Source: Macrobrachium rosenbergii (Eukaryota > Arthropoda > Malacostraca > Decapoda > Palaemonidae). From it: a stretch of DNA of 64,000 nt. Positions 24,411 to 37,450 of the stretch are shown here, one piece after another. A model generated the notes under the pieces. It was given only the letters and a program-made list of their open reading frames with translations, ran no database searches and was not told the DNA's origin. Made by a program: the position numbers and the translations under genes. Position 1 is the stretch's first letter. Every line of letters begins with the position of its first letter. The stretch is taken from assembly GCF_040412425.1 (NCBI RefSeq), contig NC_089766.1:51457297-51521296 (forward strand). Direction: 5' to 3'.

Positions 24411-24701
24411 AAATGGAATGGAATCTAGAATTTAGCCCAAGCGCTGGGACCTATGAGATCATTCAGCGCTGAAAGGGAAATTGAGAGTAGGTAGGTTTGA
24501 AAGGTGTAACAGGAGGAAAAAATCTCAGTTGCACTATGAAACAACTGTTCGGAGAGGGTGGAAATAAGAAGGAAGAAAGAAAATATGAATGGAAGCACAG
24601 TAATAAGAATAAAAGGGGTTGCAGCTAGGGGCCGAAGGGACGCTGCAAAGAGCCTTAAATAATGCCTGCAGTGCACCGCGTGAAATGCACCAGCGGCACT
24701 T
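24411..24701 (-). repeat. Family A SINE-like repeat, copy A5
   Basis: Inverse orientation: TAGAATTTAGCCCAAGCGCT at the left, GGTGTAACAGGAGGAAAAAA in the middle, and GGGGCCGAAGGGACGCTGCA and GCAGTGCACCGCG at the right. Confidence 0.85.
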
Positions 24702-24706
24702 CTCTA

Positions 24707-25184
24707 CTACGGAGTTCACCTTCCTAGTCCGTCGGTAGAGGTCAGAATAAAAATTGGCAACTTTTCTTGATATAGGAAGGCAATATAGCAACCTTCTAAG
24801 TGAAGTTCCACTTTAAATGAAGTTGTAAGTGTAGACCCTTCTTGCTATTGGAAGCGTAATTTCCACAGGTAGAATTTCGGAAGGTGAAAGAAAGAATTTA
24901 AATATATTTTGCATCACAATTTTCGTCCAGGTACGTTTCAGGTAGTAATGACAAGTTTGCGCCGTCAGTGACTGACCGGGAGATCAATTTCTCAAAAATA
25001 TAAAAAAAAAAAACTTCATGGGCAGTGGGAACGTTCAGTAAAAATATTTTTTTTGATTGAAGCTGTTTATTTTTATTCAGAAGTTCAAGCGAAAATGCAG
25101 TGCATTACACACTAATACCATTGCTCTTGCATTTTAATACTTTTTTTTGTATCTTTATTATTATTTTTTTTTCATTTTTGATAC
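24707..25184. other. No gene seen
   Basis: AT-rich with several T and A homopolymers (25002, 25139). No coding or repeat signal. Confidence 0.4.
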
Positions 25185-25352
25185 GTGGGATCTCTTCTTT
25201 CTGTATTTCACTTAACTTCTCTTACTTATTCTAATGAACACCATATTCTTTGGAAGCCTGAATTTCAAGTCAGTGGTCCCTTTGGTGGGCTTGTTCCAGA
25301 CGGATAGGTTTCATCTATTGAATAATATGTATAATACTAATAATAAGTAATA
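25185..25352 (+). repeat. Family D LINE/SINE 3' end, copy D3
   Basis: CTTCTTTCTGTATTTCACTT, TAATGAACACCATATTCTTT, GGAAGCCTGAATTTCAAGTC and ATAGGTTTCATC precede an impure (AAT)n at 25320-25352. Closest relative is the copy at 5818. Confidence 0.7.
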
Positions 25353-25570
25353 ATATTCAGTCTCGAAACGATGAAACGCTCCCTCCATGAACAGATTCTC
25401 ACTCCTAACTTTGCTAAATCTGCACGAGGCCTTGTACAGTCTGAACAGGACCTTTGTTTGCCTGACAATTCCACCAATTACATCCTTCAAACTCCCTAGC
25501 AGCGGCAAGCCTTTTAAAAATGTCTGGGACCACTCCTGAAACTACCAGTCAGTTCCAGCGGAGAGTCTTG

Positions 25571-25576
<6 letters not shown>

Positions 25577-25622
<46 letters not shown>

Positions 25623-25733
25623 GATCTCGGAGGGAGGAGGGAGAAGTGGTTAGCGAGCCCGGTGAGGCCTGGGTGAGGTCTGATGTTTAAAATCCCATAA
25701 CCAAGGTCAGCGTTATCCCATAGAGACAGGAAT

Positions 25734-25771
<38 letters not shown>
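25577..25771. repeat. Two (CT)n tracts flanking a 115-bp segment
   Basis: (CT)n at 25577-25620 and 25736-25771. The segment between contains GAAGTGGTTAGCGAGCCCGG, vaguely box A-like, without a convincing box B. Confidence 0.8.
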
Positions 25772-25774
<3 letters not shown>

Positions 25775-25968
25775 CTTATGTTCCCTTTCTTTGCTCTTGG
25801 GCAATTTCTTATGATGGGCTTAAGAAGTCGAATGGACAGTGTTAATAATCATTTGTTTTTATCCTTATTTAACCAGCGCACTGTGGTTTAGGAAACCAAA
25901 AAAAATATTTTTGATACTTCATTATAACTGTTAATATTTGGGAGGCCGATTGCAGGATTGCCTGTGTT

Positions 25969-26119
<151 letters not shown>

Positions 26120-26234
26120 GCATCAAGTATCCCCACTTTTCCTCAGTAAAGGAGATTGGGCTTAACAGTTCCTTCGTGGATTTCAACAAACATTTTGGAG
26201 ATATTACGTTCCATGGCTCACCTGTTCCTGACTC

Positions 26235-26480
26235 GCCTCTTTTCACATCCAGCCCACCAAATATTCTTAATAAATATTTTCACATTCATTTTACTATCTT
26301 CCAGGCATCAGTTACCATCACCGCATTAATTTTAATCTTTCTCTCTCAGCTGTGTTGTCTTACAGACACTGTTCATGTCCTTTTTTCAGTCTCTGCAACT
26401 TCTCTTCACGATTACCAGCAAACATTGCATCATCGGAAGGCATTAGCCACTTGACAGTCCATTTACGAACCGTTTTAATC
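26235..26480 (-). pseudogene. LINE reverse-transcriptase remnant (catalytic motif)
   Basis: The minus strand reads WLMPSDDAMFAGNREEKLQR then a Cys-containing segment ending at a stop. This aligns with the active-site block of jockey/RTE-like RTs (FADD--L-A----L--L---C), with the FADD box changed to PSDD; the two aspartates (codons at 26429-26434) remain. Downstream the frame is broken. Plus-strand open frames here are shadows. Confidence 0.6.
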
Positions 26481-26670
26481 CCAGCAAATTAACAGCCTCA
26501 TTTTGTGTCCTTCCTCTTACTTCTTTCATTGTTCCATCCATTCAGGTATAAAGAGACTTAATTTGTCAAAAAGACTTAATTTTTTTTTTTTGTCCCATAC
26601 ACCCTCAGCACCTTCTAAGTACAGTAGTAACTCGTATCAAATCTATCATGATTTTATGTGAATGATACTT

Positions 26671-26671
26671 T

Positions 26672-26736
<65 letters not shown>
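26671..26736. repeat. (CT)n microsatellite
   Basis: About 33 CT repeats. Confidence 0.95.
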
Positions 26737-26740
<4 letters not shown>

Positions 26741-26804
26741 CCACACACGCACATACATTTAATTCTACATTTAAGTTTTCTGGCTGTAGCATTGCTAACT
26801 CCCA

Positions 26805-26807
<3 letters not shown>

Positions 26808-26872
<65 letters not shown>
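26808..26872. repeat. (CT)n microsatellite
   Basis: About 32 CT repeats, 70 bases from the preceding tract. Confidence 0.95.
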
Positions 26873-26875
<3 letters not shown>

Positions 26876-27643
26876 CATATGCCGTTCCCCTCTCCCCTCA
26901 CCTCCAGGAACCCTTCGTATGTCTTCCCAGCCTCACGTTTGACTCCGCCTTGTGACCTGGGGCATGTAGGGCTAAGAATGACTTCTGAGAGGATCCCAAA
27001 ACGACCCTTAGTGACCTCCTCCGTAGAGAACAGTGTCCCGTACCTGTCTGGAAAAGGCCTAGGTGGGAAAAACGAGCGGAATAAGCGAGGTTGGACCTTA
27101 CACGACCGGCGAATAGAGGTCGCCTTCGTCTATCTCATGCGAGGCCTATCCTCCCGCAAAGGATTTTTGCTCTTCGGCCAGGGGGCTCTAAGGAGGGATT
27201 TGGCTGATGCCTAAGACTCCTCCATCCTTCAAATATCACGTCGAAATCACTCCGGAGAGGATGGAGCCGTGGAGAGTTTGAAGGAGTACCTACCACCACC
27301 ACCACCGCCTTGAGTAGGCCGCAAATGTTTCTCAGACATGCCCAACATCTCGGGCATGACATCATTGCAGCATCGCTCTATGGGTAGGTGCCCCAGTCTT
27401 TTCACGCCCTTTCCTTGCACCCAGAAATTGGAGGGTCTTTGCAGCACCACCTCTCTCGCTGTTGTGTGTGAGAGAGAGAGAGAACTCGATAGGTTAGATG
27501 AAGGTGAGATAAACTGTCAAAAAAACCTGTCCAAAAGCCGTAGGTTTTTCCCAGAAGTCGGGTTATATGGGTGGCAACACGGAGCTGAGAGTAACCTAAA
27601 CTCTTGCAACATTTGAGAAGGACACTAGCCATATCTTTTTCGA
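26873..27643. other. GC-richer stretch, no gene identified
   Basis: Locally GC-richer than its neighbours, with plus- and minus-strand open frames of 75-110 codons that give no recognisable domain. No initiation, splice or poly(A) pattern that would justify a gene call. A (CCA)n piece lies at 27292-27306. Confidence 0.35.
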
Positions 27644-27985
27644 TTTCTGGAAAAGAAAACTCTTGAGATGGCTTTGTCTGTCCGTCCGCACTTTTTTCTG
27701 TCCGCACTTTTTCTGTCCGCCCTCAGATCTTAAAAACTACTGAGGCTAGAGGGATGCAAATTGCTATGTTGATCATCAAACATACCAAATTGCAGCCTCT
27801 CCAGCCTCAGTAGTTTTTATTTTATTTAAGGTTAAAGTTAGCCATGATCGTTCGTCTTGCACTGCTATAGGCGCCAACAACACAGGCCACCACCGGCGGT
27901 GGCTGAGAGTTTCAAACAGCATTAGACGCTGTACAGAAAACTCAATTGCGCCGAAGTTTCTTCGGCGCATTCTTTTTACTTGTTT
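27644..27985 (+). mobile_element. Family B HINE-like element, copy B5
   Basis: TCTGGAAAAGAAAACTCTTG start, duplicated CACTTTTTCTGTCCGC block, a central palindrome shortened by a deletion in the middle, GGCGCCAACAACACAGGCCA, TGTACAGAAAACTCAATTGC, GCCGAAGTTTCTTCGGC hairpin and a T-rich end. Confidence 0.85.
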
Positions 27986-28102
27986 TATTAAGTGGGATCT
28001 CACTTGGCGAAAATGCTATTTCTTCTGCAATTGCTCCAAACGCGAATATCTTTGTTGATGTTTTTCGACTGATACCCACGAAATTATGCTTTGAAGTCGG
28101 TT

Positions 28103-28380
28103 GGCATTACGTAAGGTTCTTTTGCAGCGTCCCTTCGGCCCCTAGCTGCAACCCCTTGCATTCCTTTTACTGTACCGCCGTTCATATTCGCTTTCCTCCG
28201 TCTTACTTTCCACTCTCCAAGCAATTAATTCGTAGTGCAACTGCGAGGTTGTCCACCTGTTACACCTTTCACACCTCCTTACTGTGTAATTTCCCTTTCA
28301 GCGCTGAATGCCCTCATATGTCCCAGCGCTTGGCCTTTGACCAAAATTCCATATATTCCAGTCCATTCCACTCCATACAT
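28103..28380 (+). repeat. Family A SINE-like repeat, copy A6 (5' truncated)
   Basis: Starts at GGCATTACGTAAGGTTC; keeps the CAGCGTCCCTTCGGCCCCTA block and the 3' core; ends in repeated TCCATATATTCCAGTCCATT-type tail. Confidence 0.8.
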
Positions 28381-28494
28381 TCTCACGTCTCACAGTCCAG
28401 GGTTTATTTCCCATAAAAGGTCAGCTTTTCTATTACTGAGATTATGGAAAGGAAAATTACTATGGCTTTGAATATGTAAACCCCTCCACCCCAG

Positions 28495-28495
<1 letters not shown>

Positions 28496-28551
<56 letters not shown>
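28496..28551. repeat. (CT)n microsatellite
   Basis: About 28 CT repeats. Confidence 0.95.
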
Positions 28552-28554
<3 letters not shown>

Positions 28555-28671
28555 GCGAAATTATATGCAAGGCGGTTTTGGTTTGACGTGGTCAACATTT
28601 CCTTTGCTAGAGGGGTAGGAAATAACTGCTTTCGAAATGCCTTAATTATCTTGACAAAAGCAAACTAAATT

Positions 28672-28672
28672 A

Positions 28673-28734
<62 letters not shown>
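28672..28734. repeat. (ATT)n microsatellite
   Basis: About 20 ATT units. Confidence 0.95.
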
Positions 28735-28825
28735 GTCGTTGTTGAGGTAATACAGTTAATTTCCTGTTTTCAGGTACTGTTGATGTAATCGAAGTTTACT
28801 TATCATGGAATCAGTCTTTGTTCAT

Positions 28826-29216
28826 TTTTTAGTTTTCTATAAAGGAAAACTATTGTGCCGGCTTTGTCTGTCCGTCCGTACTTTTTCTGTTCGCACTCAG
28901 ATCTTAAAAACTACTGAGGCTAGAGGGCTGCAAATTGGTATGTTGATCATCCACCCTTCAATCATCAAACATACCAAATTGCAGCCCTCTAGCCTCAGTA
29001 GTTTTCATTTGATTTAAGTTTAAAGTTAGCCATAATCGTCCTTCTGGCAGCGATATAGGCCATGCCACCAACGGGCCGTGGGTAAAGTTTCATGGGCCGC
29101 GGCTCATACGGCATTATACCGAGACCATCGAAAATTAGATCTGTTTTCGGTGGCCTTGATTATACGCTGTGCAGAAAACTCGTTTGTGCTGAAGAAACTT
29201 CTGCGCATTTTTTACT
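28826..29216 (+). mobile_element. Family B HINE-like element, copy B6
   Basis: Long subfamily, nearly complete: TTAGTTTTCTATAAAGGAAA start, CTATTGTGCCGGCTTTGTCT, central palindrome, GGGCCGCGGCTCATACGGCA, the hairpin with ACCGAGACCATCGAAAATTA, GTGCAGAAAACTCG, a damaged 3' hairpin and a T-rich end. Confidence 0.85.
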
Positions 29217-30502
<1,286 letters not shown>

Positions 30503-30813
30503 TATTAGTTTTCTGAAAAAGAAAACTATTGAGGAGATGGCGATTTGTCTGTCCGTCCGCCCTCAGATCTTAAAAACTACTGAGGCAATAGGGCTGCAAA
30601 TTGGTTTGTTGATCATCCACCCTCCAATCATCAAACATGCTAAATTGCAGCCCTCTAGCCTCAGTAGTTTTTATTTTATTCAAGGTTAAAGTTAGCCATG
30701 GATCATGCGTCTGGCACTGCTGTAGGTGCCAACAACACAGGCCACGACCGGGACGGGGCTGAGAGTTTTATGGGCCATGCCGAAGAAACTTCGGCGCATT
30801 TTTCATCTTTTTT
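30503..30813 (+). mobile_element. Family B HINE-like element, copy B7
   Basis: TTAGTTTTCTGAAAAAGAAA start, CTGTCCGCCCTCAGATCTTA, a well-preserved central palindrome, then a deletion that removes the 3' sub-terminal repeat; the terminal hairpin GCCGAAGAAACTTCGGC and T-rich end remain. Confidence 0.85.
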
Positions 30814-31076
30814 TATTAATCCTATAAAATTATACATGCTCATTCCTCCCCCTGAGCGGATGCTGTAAATTTTTTGCCGGCGACTCACCTTTTGCAAGTC
30901 AAGGTACTCCTTTGAAATCGGAATTGATAGCCATCTCTTTCGGCTCCAGTTCGGGAAGTAAGCAGTGAATATCGGTTAATATGTCTGAGTGCTGGGTAAA
31001 GTCCAAGATTCGTGATTAGAATTTGAGGTGGATCATAAAATGAATGTATATTAAAGACTTTTGTACAATTTCATCT

Positions 31077-31283
31077 CTTCCCTCCTTTTACTGCACCTCC
31101 TTTCATATTCTCTTTCTTCCATCTTACTTTCCACCCCTCCCCTAACAGTTCATTCATAGTAAAACTGCGAGGTTTTCCTCCTGTTACACCTTTCAGACCT
31201 TTTTAGTCTAGATTTCCCTTGCAGCGCTGAATGACCTCGTAGGTCCCAGCGCTTGGCTATTGGCTTAAACTCTATAAAGGATT
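31077..31283 (+). repeat. Family A SINE-like repeat, copy A7 (5' truncated)
   Basis: Begins at the CTCTTCCCTCCTTTTACTGC block and keeps the GCGAGGTTTTCCTCCTGTTA and GCGCTGAATGACCTCGTAGG blocks; ends in CTATAAAGGATTCTCTCTC. Confidence 0.8.
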
Positions 31284-31589
31284 CTCTCTCTGACCGGAAA
31301 TCGGTATCAAATAACCACACTGCCATCAAAAACAAATATAAAAACCATAATTATCGTTCAAAATCACTCACTTCCCAAGTAGCCCAGTCTAATCGCCGTT
31401 TTCGAAACCTATAATCCATATAAGATTTCCAGTCATAAATAAAATGTTTTTACCAATGTAACGCATTTTTGAAGCCACAACTAACATGATTCATAACAAT
31501 TTTAACCAAAAAAAAACCGTACACTGATTTTTATAAAAACGTGAACATTTTTCAAATAACTCAGTGATGCACAGTTCAGAGCGGTAGCC

Positions 31590-34305
31590 TATCGTACTGG
31601 TCCCACGTGAATGAAACTCGGCAATCAGACGTACTGGTGCCACGTAAATGAAACTAGGCAGTCAGACGTACTGGTGCCACGTAAATGAAACCAGGCATCC
31701 AGACGTACTGGTGCCACGTAAATGAAACTAGGCATCCAGACGTACTGGTGCCATGTAAATGAAACTAGGCAGCCAGACGTACTGGTGCCACGTAATGAAA
31801 CTAGGCATCCAGACGTGCTGGTGCCATGTAAATGAAACTAGGCATCCAGACGTACTGGTGCCATGTAATGAAACTAGGCATCCAGACGTACTGGTGCCAT
31901 GTAAATGAAACTAGGCATCCAGACGTACTGGTGCCACGTAAATGAAACTAGGCATCCAGACGTACTGGTGCCACGTAAATGAAACTAGGCATCCAGACGT
32001 ACTGGTGCCATGTAAATGAAACTAGGCAGCCAGACGTACTGGTGCCGCGTAAATGAAACTAGGCATCCAGACGTACTGGTGCCACATAAATGAAACTAGG
32101 CAGCCAGACGTACTGGTGCCACGTAAATGAAACACGGCAGCCAGACGTACTGGTGCCACGTAAATGAAACTAGGCATCCAGACGTACTGGTGCCACATAA
32201 ATGAAACTAGGCAGCCAGACGGACTGGTGCCACGTAAATGAAACTAGGCAGCCAGACGTACTGGTGCTACATAAATGAAACTAGGCAGCCAGACGTACTG
32301 GTGCCACATAAATGAAAAGGCAGCCAGCCGTAAATGAAACTAGGCAGCCAGACATACTGGTGCCACATAAATGAAACTAGGCATCCAGACATACTGGTGC
32401 GGCGTAAATGAAACAAGGCAGCCAGACATACTGGTGCTGCATAAATGAAACTAGGCAGCTAGACATACTGGTGCCGCGTAAATGAAACTAGGCAGCCAGA
32501 CGTACTGGTGCCACATAAATGAAACTAGGCAGCCAGACATACTGGTGCCACATAAATGAAACTAGGCAGCCAGACGTACTGGTGCCACATAAATGAAACT
32601 AGGCAGCCAGACGTACTGGTGCCACATAAATGAAACTAGGCAACCATACATACTGGTGCGGCATAAATGAAACTAGGCAGCCAGACGCACTGGTGCCGCG
32701 TAAATGAAACTAGGCAGCCAGACATACTGGTGCCGCGTAAATGAAACTAGGCAGCCAGACGTACTGGTGCCACATAAATGAAACTAGGCAGCCAGGCGTG
32801 CTGGTGAAATGAAACTAGGCAGCCAGACGTACTGGTGCCACATAAATGAAACTAGGCAGCCAGACGTACTGGTGCCACATAAATGAAACTAGGCAGCCAG
32901 ACGTACTGGTGCCACGTAAATGAAACTAGGCAGCCAGACGTACTGGTGCCATATAAATGAAACTAGGCAGCCAGACATACTGGTGCCACATAAATGAAAT
33001 TAGGCAGCCAGACGTACTGGTGCCACATAAATGAAACTAGGCAGCCAGACGTACTGGTGCCACGTAAATGAAACTAGGCAGCCAGACGTACTGGTGCCAC
33101 GTAAATGAAACTAGGCATCCAGACGTACTGGTGCCGCGTAAATGAAACTAGGCAGCCAGACGTACTGGTGCTGTGTAAATGAAACTAGGCAGCCAGACAT
33201 ACTGGTGCGGCGTAAATGAAACTAGGCAGCGTACTGGTGCCACATAAATGAAACTAGGCAGCCAGACGTACTGGTGCCACATAAATGAAACTAGGCAGCC
33301 AGACGTACTGGTGCCACATAAATGAAACTAGGCAGCCAGACGTACTGGTGCCACATAAATGAAACTAGGCAGCCAGACATACTGGTGCACATAAATGAAA
33401 CTAGGCAGCCATCTGGTGCCACATAAATGAAACCAGGCAGCCAGGCGTACTGGTGCCACATAAATGAAACTAGGCAGCCAGACGTACTGGTGCCACGTAA
33501 ATGAAACTAGGCAGCCAGACATACTGGTGCCACGTAAATGAAACTAGGCAGCCAGACATACTGGTGCCGCGTAAATGAAACTAGGCAGCCAGACGTACTG
33601 GTGCCACATAAATGAAACTAGGCAGCCAGACATACTGGTGTCACATAAATGAAACTAGGCAGCCAGACGTACTGGTGCCACGTAAATGAAACTAGGCAGC
33701 CAGACATACTGGTGCTGCGTAAATGAAACTAGGCAGCCAGACATACTGGTGCCACATAAATGAAACTAGGCAGCCAGACGTACTGGTGCCACATAAATGA
33801 AACTAGGCAGCCAGACGTACTGGTGCCACATAAATGAAACTAGGCAGCCAGACGTACTGGTGCCACGTAAATGAAACTAGGCAGCCAGACGTACTGGTGC
33901 CACATAAATGAAACTAGGCAGCCAGACGTACTGGTGCCACATAATGAAACTAGGCAGCCAGACGTACTGGTGCCACATAAATGAAACGTACTGGTGCCAC
34001 ATAAATGAAACTAGGCAGCCAGACGTACTGGTGCCACATAAATGAAACTAGGCAGCCAGACGTACTGGTGCCACGTAAATGAAACTAGGCAGCCAGACAT
34101 ACTGGTGCCGCGTAAATGAAACTAGGCAGCCAGACATACTGGTGCCACATAAATGAAACTAGGCAGCCAGACGTACTGCCACATAAATGAAACTAGGCAG
34201 CCAGACGTACTGGTGCCACATAAATGAAACTAGGCAGCCAGACGTACTGGTGCCACATAAATGAAACTAGGTAGCCAGACGTACTGGTGCCACGTAAATG
34301 AAAGT
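31590..34305. repeat. 37-bp satellite, about 73 copies
   Basis: The unit is about TGCCACATAAATGAAACTAG + GCAGCCAGACGTACTGG. Spacing is 37 bases with rare indels (for example near 32325, 33230 and 33990). The first dozen or so units carry GGCATCC and CACGTAA; later ones carry GGCAGCC and mostly CACATAA. Open frames inside it are in-phase translations. Confidence 0.97.
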
Positions 34306-35260
34306 ACATGTTTTACAGAAATAATTCCATCCACCAAAGAAAACAGGCAGCCAGAATGGTTTCATAAATGAAACTAGGAAGCCAGTCGTACTGGAAAACT
34401 TTGAAGAGGCAGCCAGACTCCTGGTTGATGGCGATAAATGTAAACAAAAGATGAGTCAGGCAGCCAGGCGTGCTGGTGCATCCCAGCCGATATCTTTGTT
34501 GCCTACACAATTAGGCAGCCATGAAGCTGTGCCACATAAATGAAAAGAAGCCAGTTCGTGCTGTTGCCCAAAATGAAATCAACCATTTTTTTTTTTTTTT
34601 TTTTTTTTTTAGTCAGCCAGGTGGTAATAAATAAGTACATAGGCAAGCCAGACGTCTGGTAATGCATTTATTTATAGGGCCAGTTGCTGTTGCCACATCA
34701 ACCCTTAGTAAAGCATAATATTATTTCCTGCTGTTGAAACTTCATTCTTGAATTATGGTGCTATCATCTGAAATACTTGTTTTGCAGAAATTATTCCATC
34801 CACCTGTTACATTTTGAATCGTTTCTTTGGAAAGACGAAAGCTCAGGGTCCGATCCTTCCTTTGACCTCTTCCTAAACAAAAGATGAGTCACAATTGCTG
34901 CAGACCGATATCTTTGATGGGCCGGAGTTCGACGATGCTGTCATGAAAGAATCAGTTCTGCAGTTTACCAAAATAGTCATTCATCTTTTTTTTTTGTCTC
35001 AGGTTAATAAATAACACCCAAGAAGAGTCTTAATTCATTTATTTATGGGGTGTTATGGGCACATCAACCATTACTAAAGCATAATATTATTTCCTGCTGT
35101 TTTCCTTCATTCTTGAATTATGTTCACTATCATCTGAATCATTCTTTATTATTTTCCTGTTAATCAGCTCAGTGGTCTGAAATAAAAAACTCAAGGTCTA
35201 CGATCTTTCCTTTCACCTCTTCCTGCGAGCACTTCTTCTATTTATTTCTTTTCATTTAGC
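34306..35260. repeat. About 360-bp tandem repeat, first copy mixed with satellite
   Basis: Blocks such as CAGAAATTATTCCATCCACC, AAACAAAAGATGAGTCA, CCGATATCTTTG and AAGCATAATATTATTTCCTG occur in the same order in 34313-34760 and 34780-35140, with a partial third copy after 35160. The first copy is interspersed with pieces of the 37-bp satellite (GGCAGCCAG, ACTGG). Confidence 0.8.
35158..35190 (+). repeat. Short repeat module E, partial copy
   Basis: TTAATCAGCTCAGTGGTCTG is shared with 3898-3970 (inverse); the GTTAAAACTAAGG half is replaced. Confidence 0.5.
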
Positions 35261-35360
35261 TGTGGAATTTTCAGACAGTTTCCTCTTACAGTGCAGACCT
35301 CACGTATTAAAGCTTTGCTAGTATTTCAGCAATATTGTTTAAAGTATAGACATCCCTTGC

Positions 35361-35661
35361 ACGGGGTAGTGCCGTCAGTGCACCCCATGCGGTGCACTGT
35401 AGGCATTTCTTAGATTCTGTGCAGCGGCCCCTAGCCAACCTCTTTCGTTTCTTTTACTGCACCCCCTTTCATAATCTCTTTCTTCCATCTTGCTATCCAC
35501 CCTCTCCTAACAGTTGATTCATAGTGCATTTGCGATGTTTTCCTCCTGTTACACCTTTCAGACCTCTTTACTCTCAATTTCTGTTTCAGTGCTGAAGGAC
35601 CTCATAGGTCCCAGCGCTTGGCCTTTGGCCTAAATTCTATATTCTATTCTTCTATTCTCTA
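35361..35661 (+). repeat. Family A SINE-like repeat, copy A8
   Basis: ACGGGGTAGTGCCGTCAGTG head, GTGCACC/GGTGCAC pair and the standard 3' core; the tail is (TATTC)n-like. Confidence 0.85.
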
Positions 35662-35846
35662 GTATGTTCTGTCACATGGTTCTGAATGTTAAATCGCGTT
35701 TTTCTGTCACTGGTTCTGAATTTTGGGGGGAATTTGTACCGGAAATTCTCTCGATTTCTTTTTTGCCGGTTTCTGATCATTCACAGGTAGTTTTGATTAA
35801 TAATTTTCCTAAGTTGTGTTTCAGGCATTTAAGAATATGGAGTAGA

Positions 35847-36113
35847 ATACAGAATTTAGGCTACAGGCCAAGCACTGGGACCTATGAGGTCATTCGGCGC
35901 TGAAACAGAAATTGAGAGTGAAAAGGTTTGAAAGGTGTAACAGGAGGAAAACCTCGCAGTTGCACCATGAAACAATTATTAGGAGAGAGTGGAAAGTAAG
36001 ATGGAAAAAAGAGAATATCAATGGAGGTACAGTAAAAGGAATGAAAGGGGGTTGCAGCTAGGGACCGAAGTGACGCAGAGAAGATCCGTAAGTGATGCTT
36101 ACAGTGTTCAGGC
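35847..36113 (-). repeat. Family A SINE-like repeat, copy A9
   Basis: Inverse orientation 185 bases after copy A8, so the two form a large inverted pair. Left end ATACAGAATTTAGGCTACAG; right end truncated near GTGATGCTTACAGTG. Confidence 0.85.
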
Positions 36114-36204
36114 ATTTAGTGATTAATTAACCTTTCGTTCCTGAAGTTGCCGGTGGTGGTCACGAAAATGTGTTCCTCAGCCTTGCTTGTCAAGTGACCG
36201 GCTG

Positions 36205-37450
36205 TTGATGTATTTTCCCAGAGCAATTTTCTAAAGTTAAATTTCAGAATGGATATATTTCCTTAGAGCTTTCTTACTCAGCTAAATTTCAGAATTGATA
36301 TATTTCCTTAGAGTTTTCTTCCTCAGCTAAATTTCAGAATTGATATATTTCCTTAGAGCTTTCTTCCTCAGCTAAATTTCAGATTTGCTATATTTCCTTA
36401 GAGCTTTCTTCCTCGGCTAATTTCAGAATTGATATATTTCCTTAGAGCTCTCTTCTTCAACTAATTTAAGAATTTATATATTTCCTTAGAGCTTTTTCCC
36501 TCAGCTAAATGTCAGAATTGATATATTTCCTTAGAGCTTTTTTTCCTCAGATAAATGTCAGAATTGATATATTTCCTTAGAGCTCTTTTTCTTCGCGAAA
36601 TTTCATGATTGATTTTTCCTTAGAGCTCTTTTTCCTCAGATAAATTTCAGAATTTATATATTTCCATAGAGCTCTTTTTCCTTGGCTAAATTTCATGATT
36701 CATATATCTCCTTAGAGCTCTTTTTCCTTATATTTCCTTAGAGCTCTTTTTCCTCAGATAAATTTCAGATTTGATATATTTCCTTAGATCTTTTTTCTTC
36801 AGCTAAATGTCGAGATTGATATATTTCCTTGGAGCTTTTTTCTCTGCTAAATTTCTAAATTGATATATTTCCTTAGAGCTTTTTTTCATCAGCTATTTCA
36901 GAATTGATATATTTCTCCTCAGCTAAATTTCAGAATTGATATATTTCCTTAGAGCTTTTTTTCTGAGGTAAATTTCAGAAACTGGTGTATTTCCTTAGAG
37001 CTTTTTTTCCTCAGATAAATTTCAGAATTGATGTATTTCCTTAGAGCTCTTTTTCCTTAGGTAAATTTCATGATTCATATATTTCCTTAGAGCTCTTTTT
37101 CCTCAGCTAAATTTCGGAATTGATATACTTCCTTAGAGCTCTTTTTCCTCAACTAAATTTCAGAATTGATATATTTCCTTAGAGCTTTTTTTCCTAAGCT
37201 AAATTTCAGAACTGATATATTTCGTCAGGGCTTTTTTCCCCTCAGCTGAATGTCAGAATTGATTTAATTCCTCAGAGCTCTTTTTCCTCAGCTAAATTTC
37301 AGAATTGATATATTTCTTTAGAGCTCCTTTTCCTCGGCTAAATCTTGGAATTAATATATTTCCTTAGAGCTCTTTTCCCTAAGCTAAATTTCAGAATAAT
37401 TTATATACTTCCCTAGAGCTTTTTTCCTCAGCTAAATTTCAGAATTGTAA
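36205..37450. repeat. 45-bp minisatellite, about 27 copies
   Basis: The unit is about TATTTCCTTAGAGCTTTCTT + CCTCAGCTAAATTTCAGAAT + TGATA. Spacing is 44-46 bases, with truncated units near 36720 and 36910. Although 45 is a multiple of three, TGA and TAG or TAA interrupt the frames. Confidence 0.95.

Noticed and set aside
33328..33522. Minus-strand repeat protein frame (WLPSFIYVAPVRLAA)
   Set aside because: A direct translation of the 37-bp satellite where indels happen to keep the frame.
31590..34305. CRISPR-like array
   Set aside because: The 37-bp units are contiguous with no unique spacers; this is a satellite in a eukaryotic genome.
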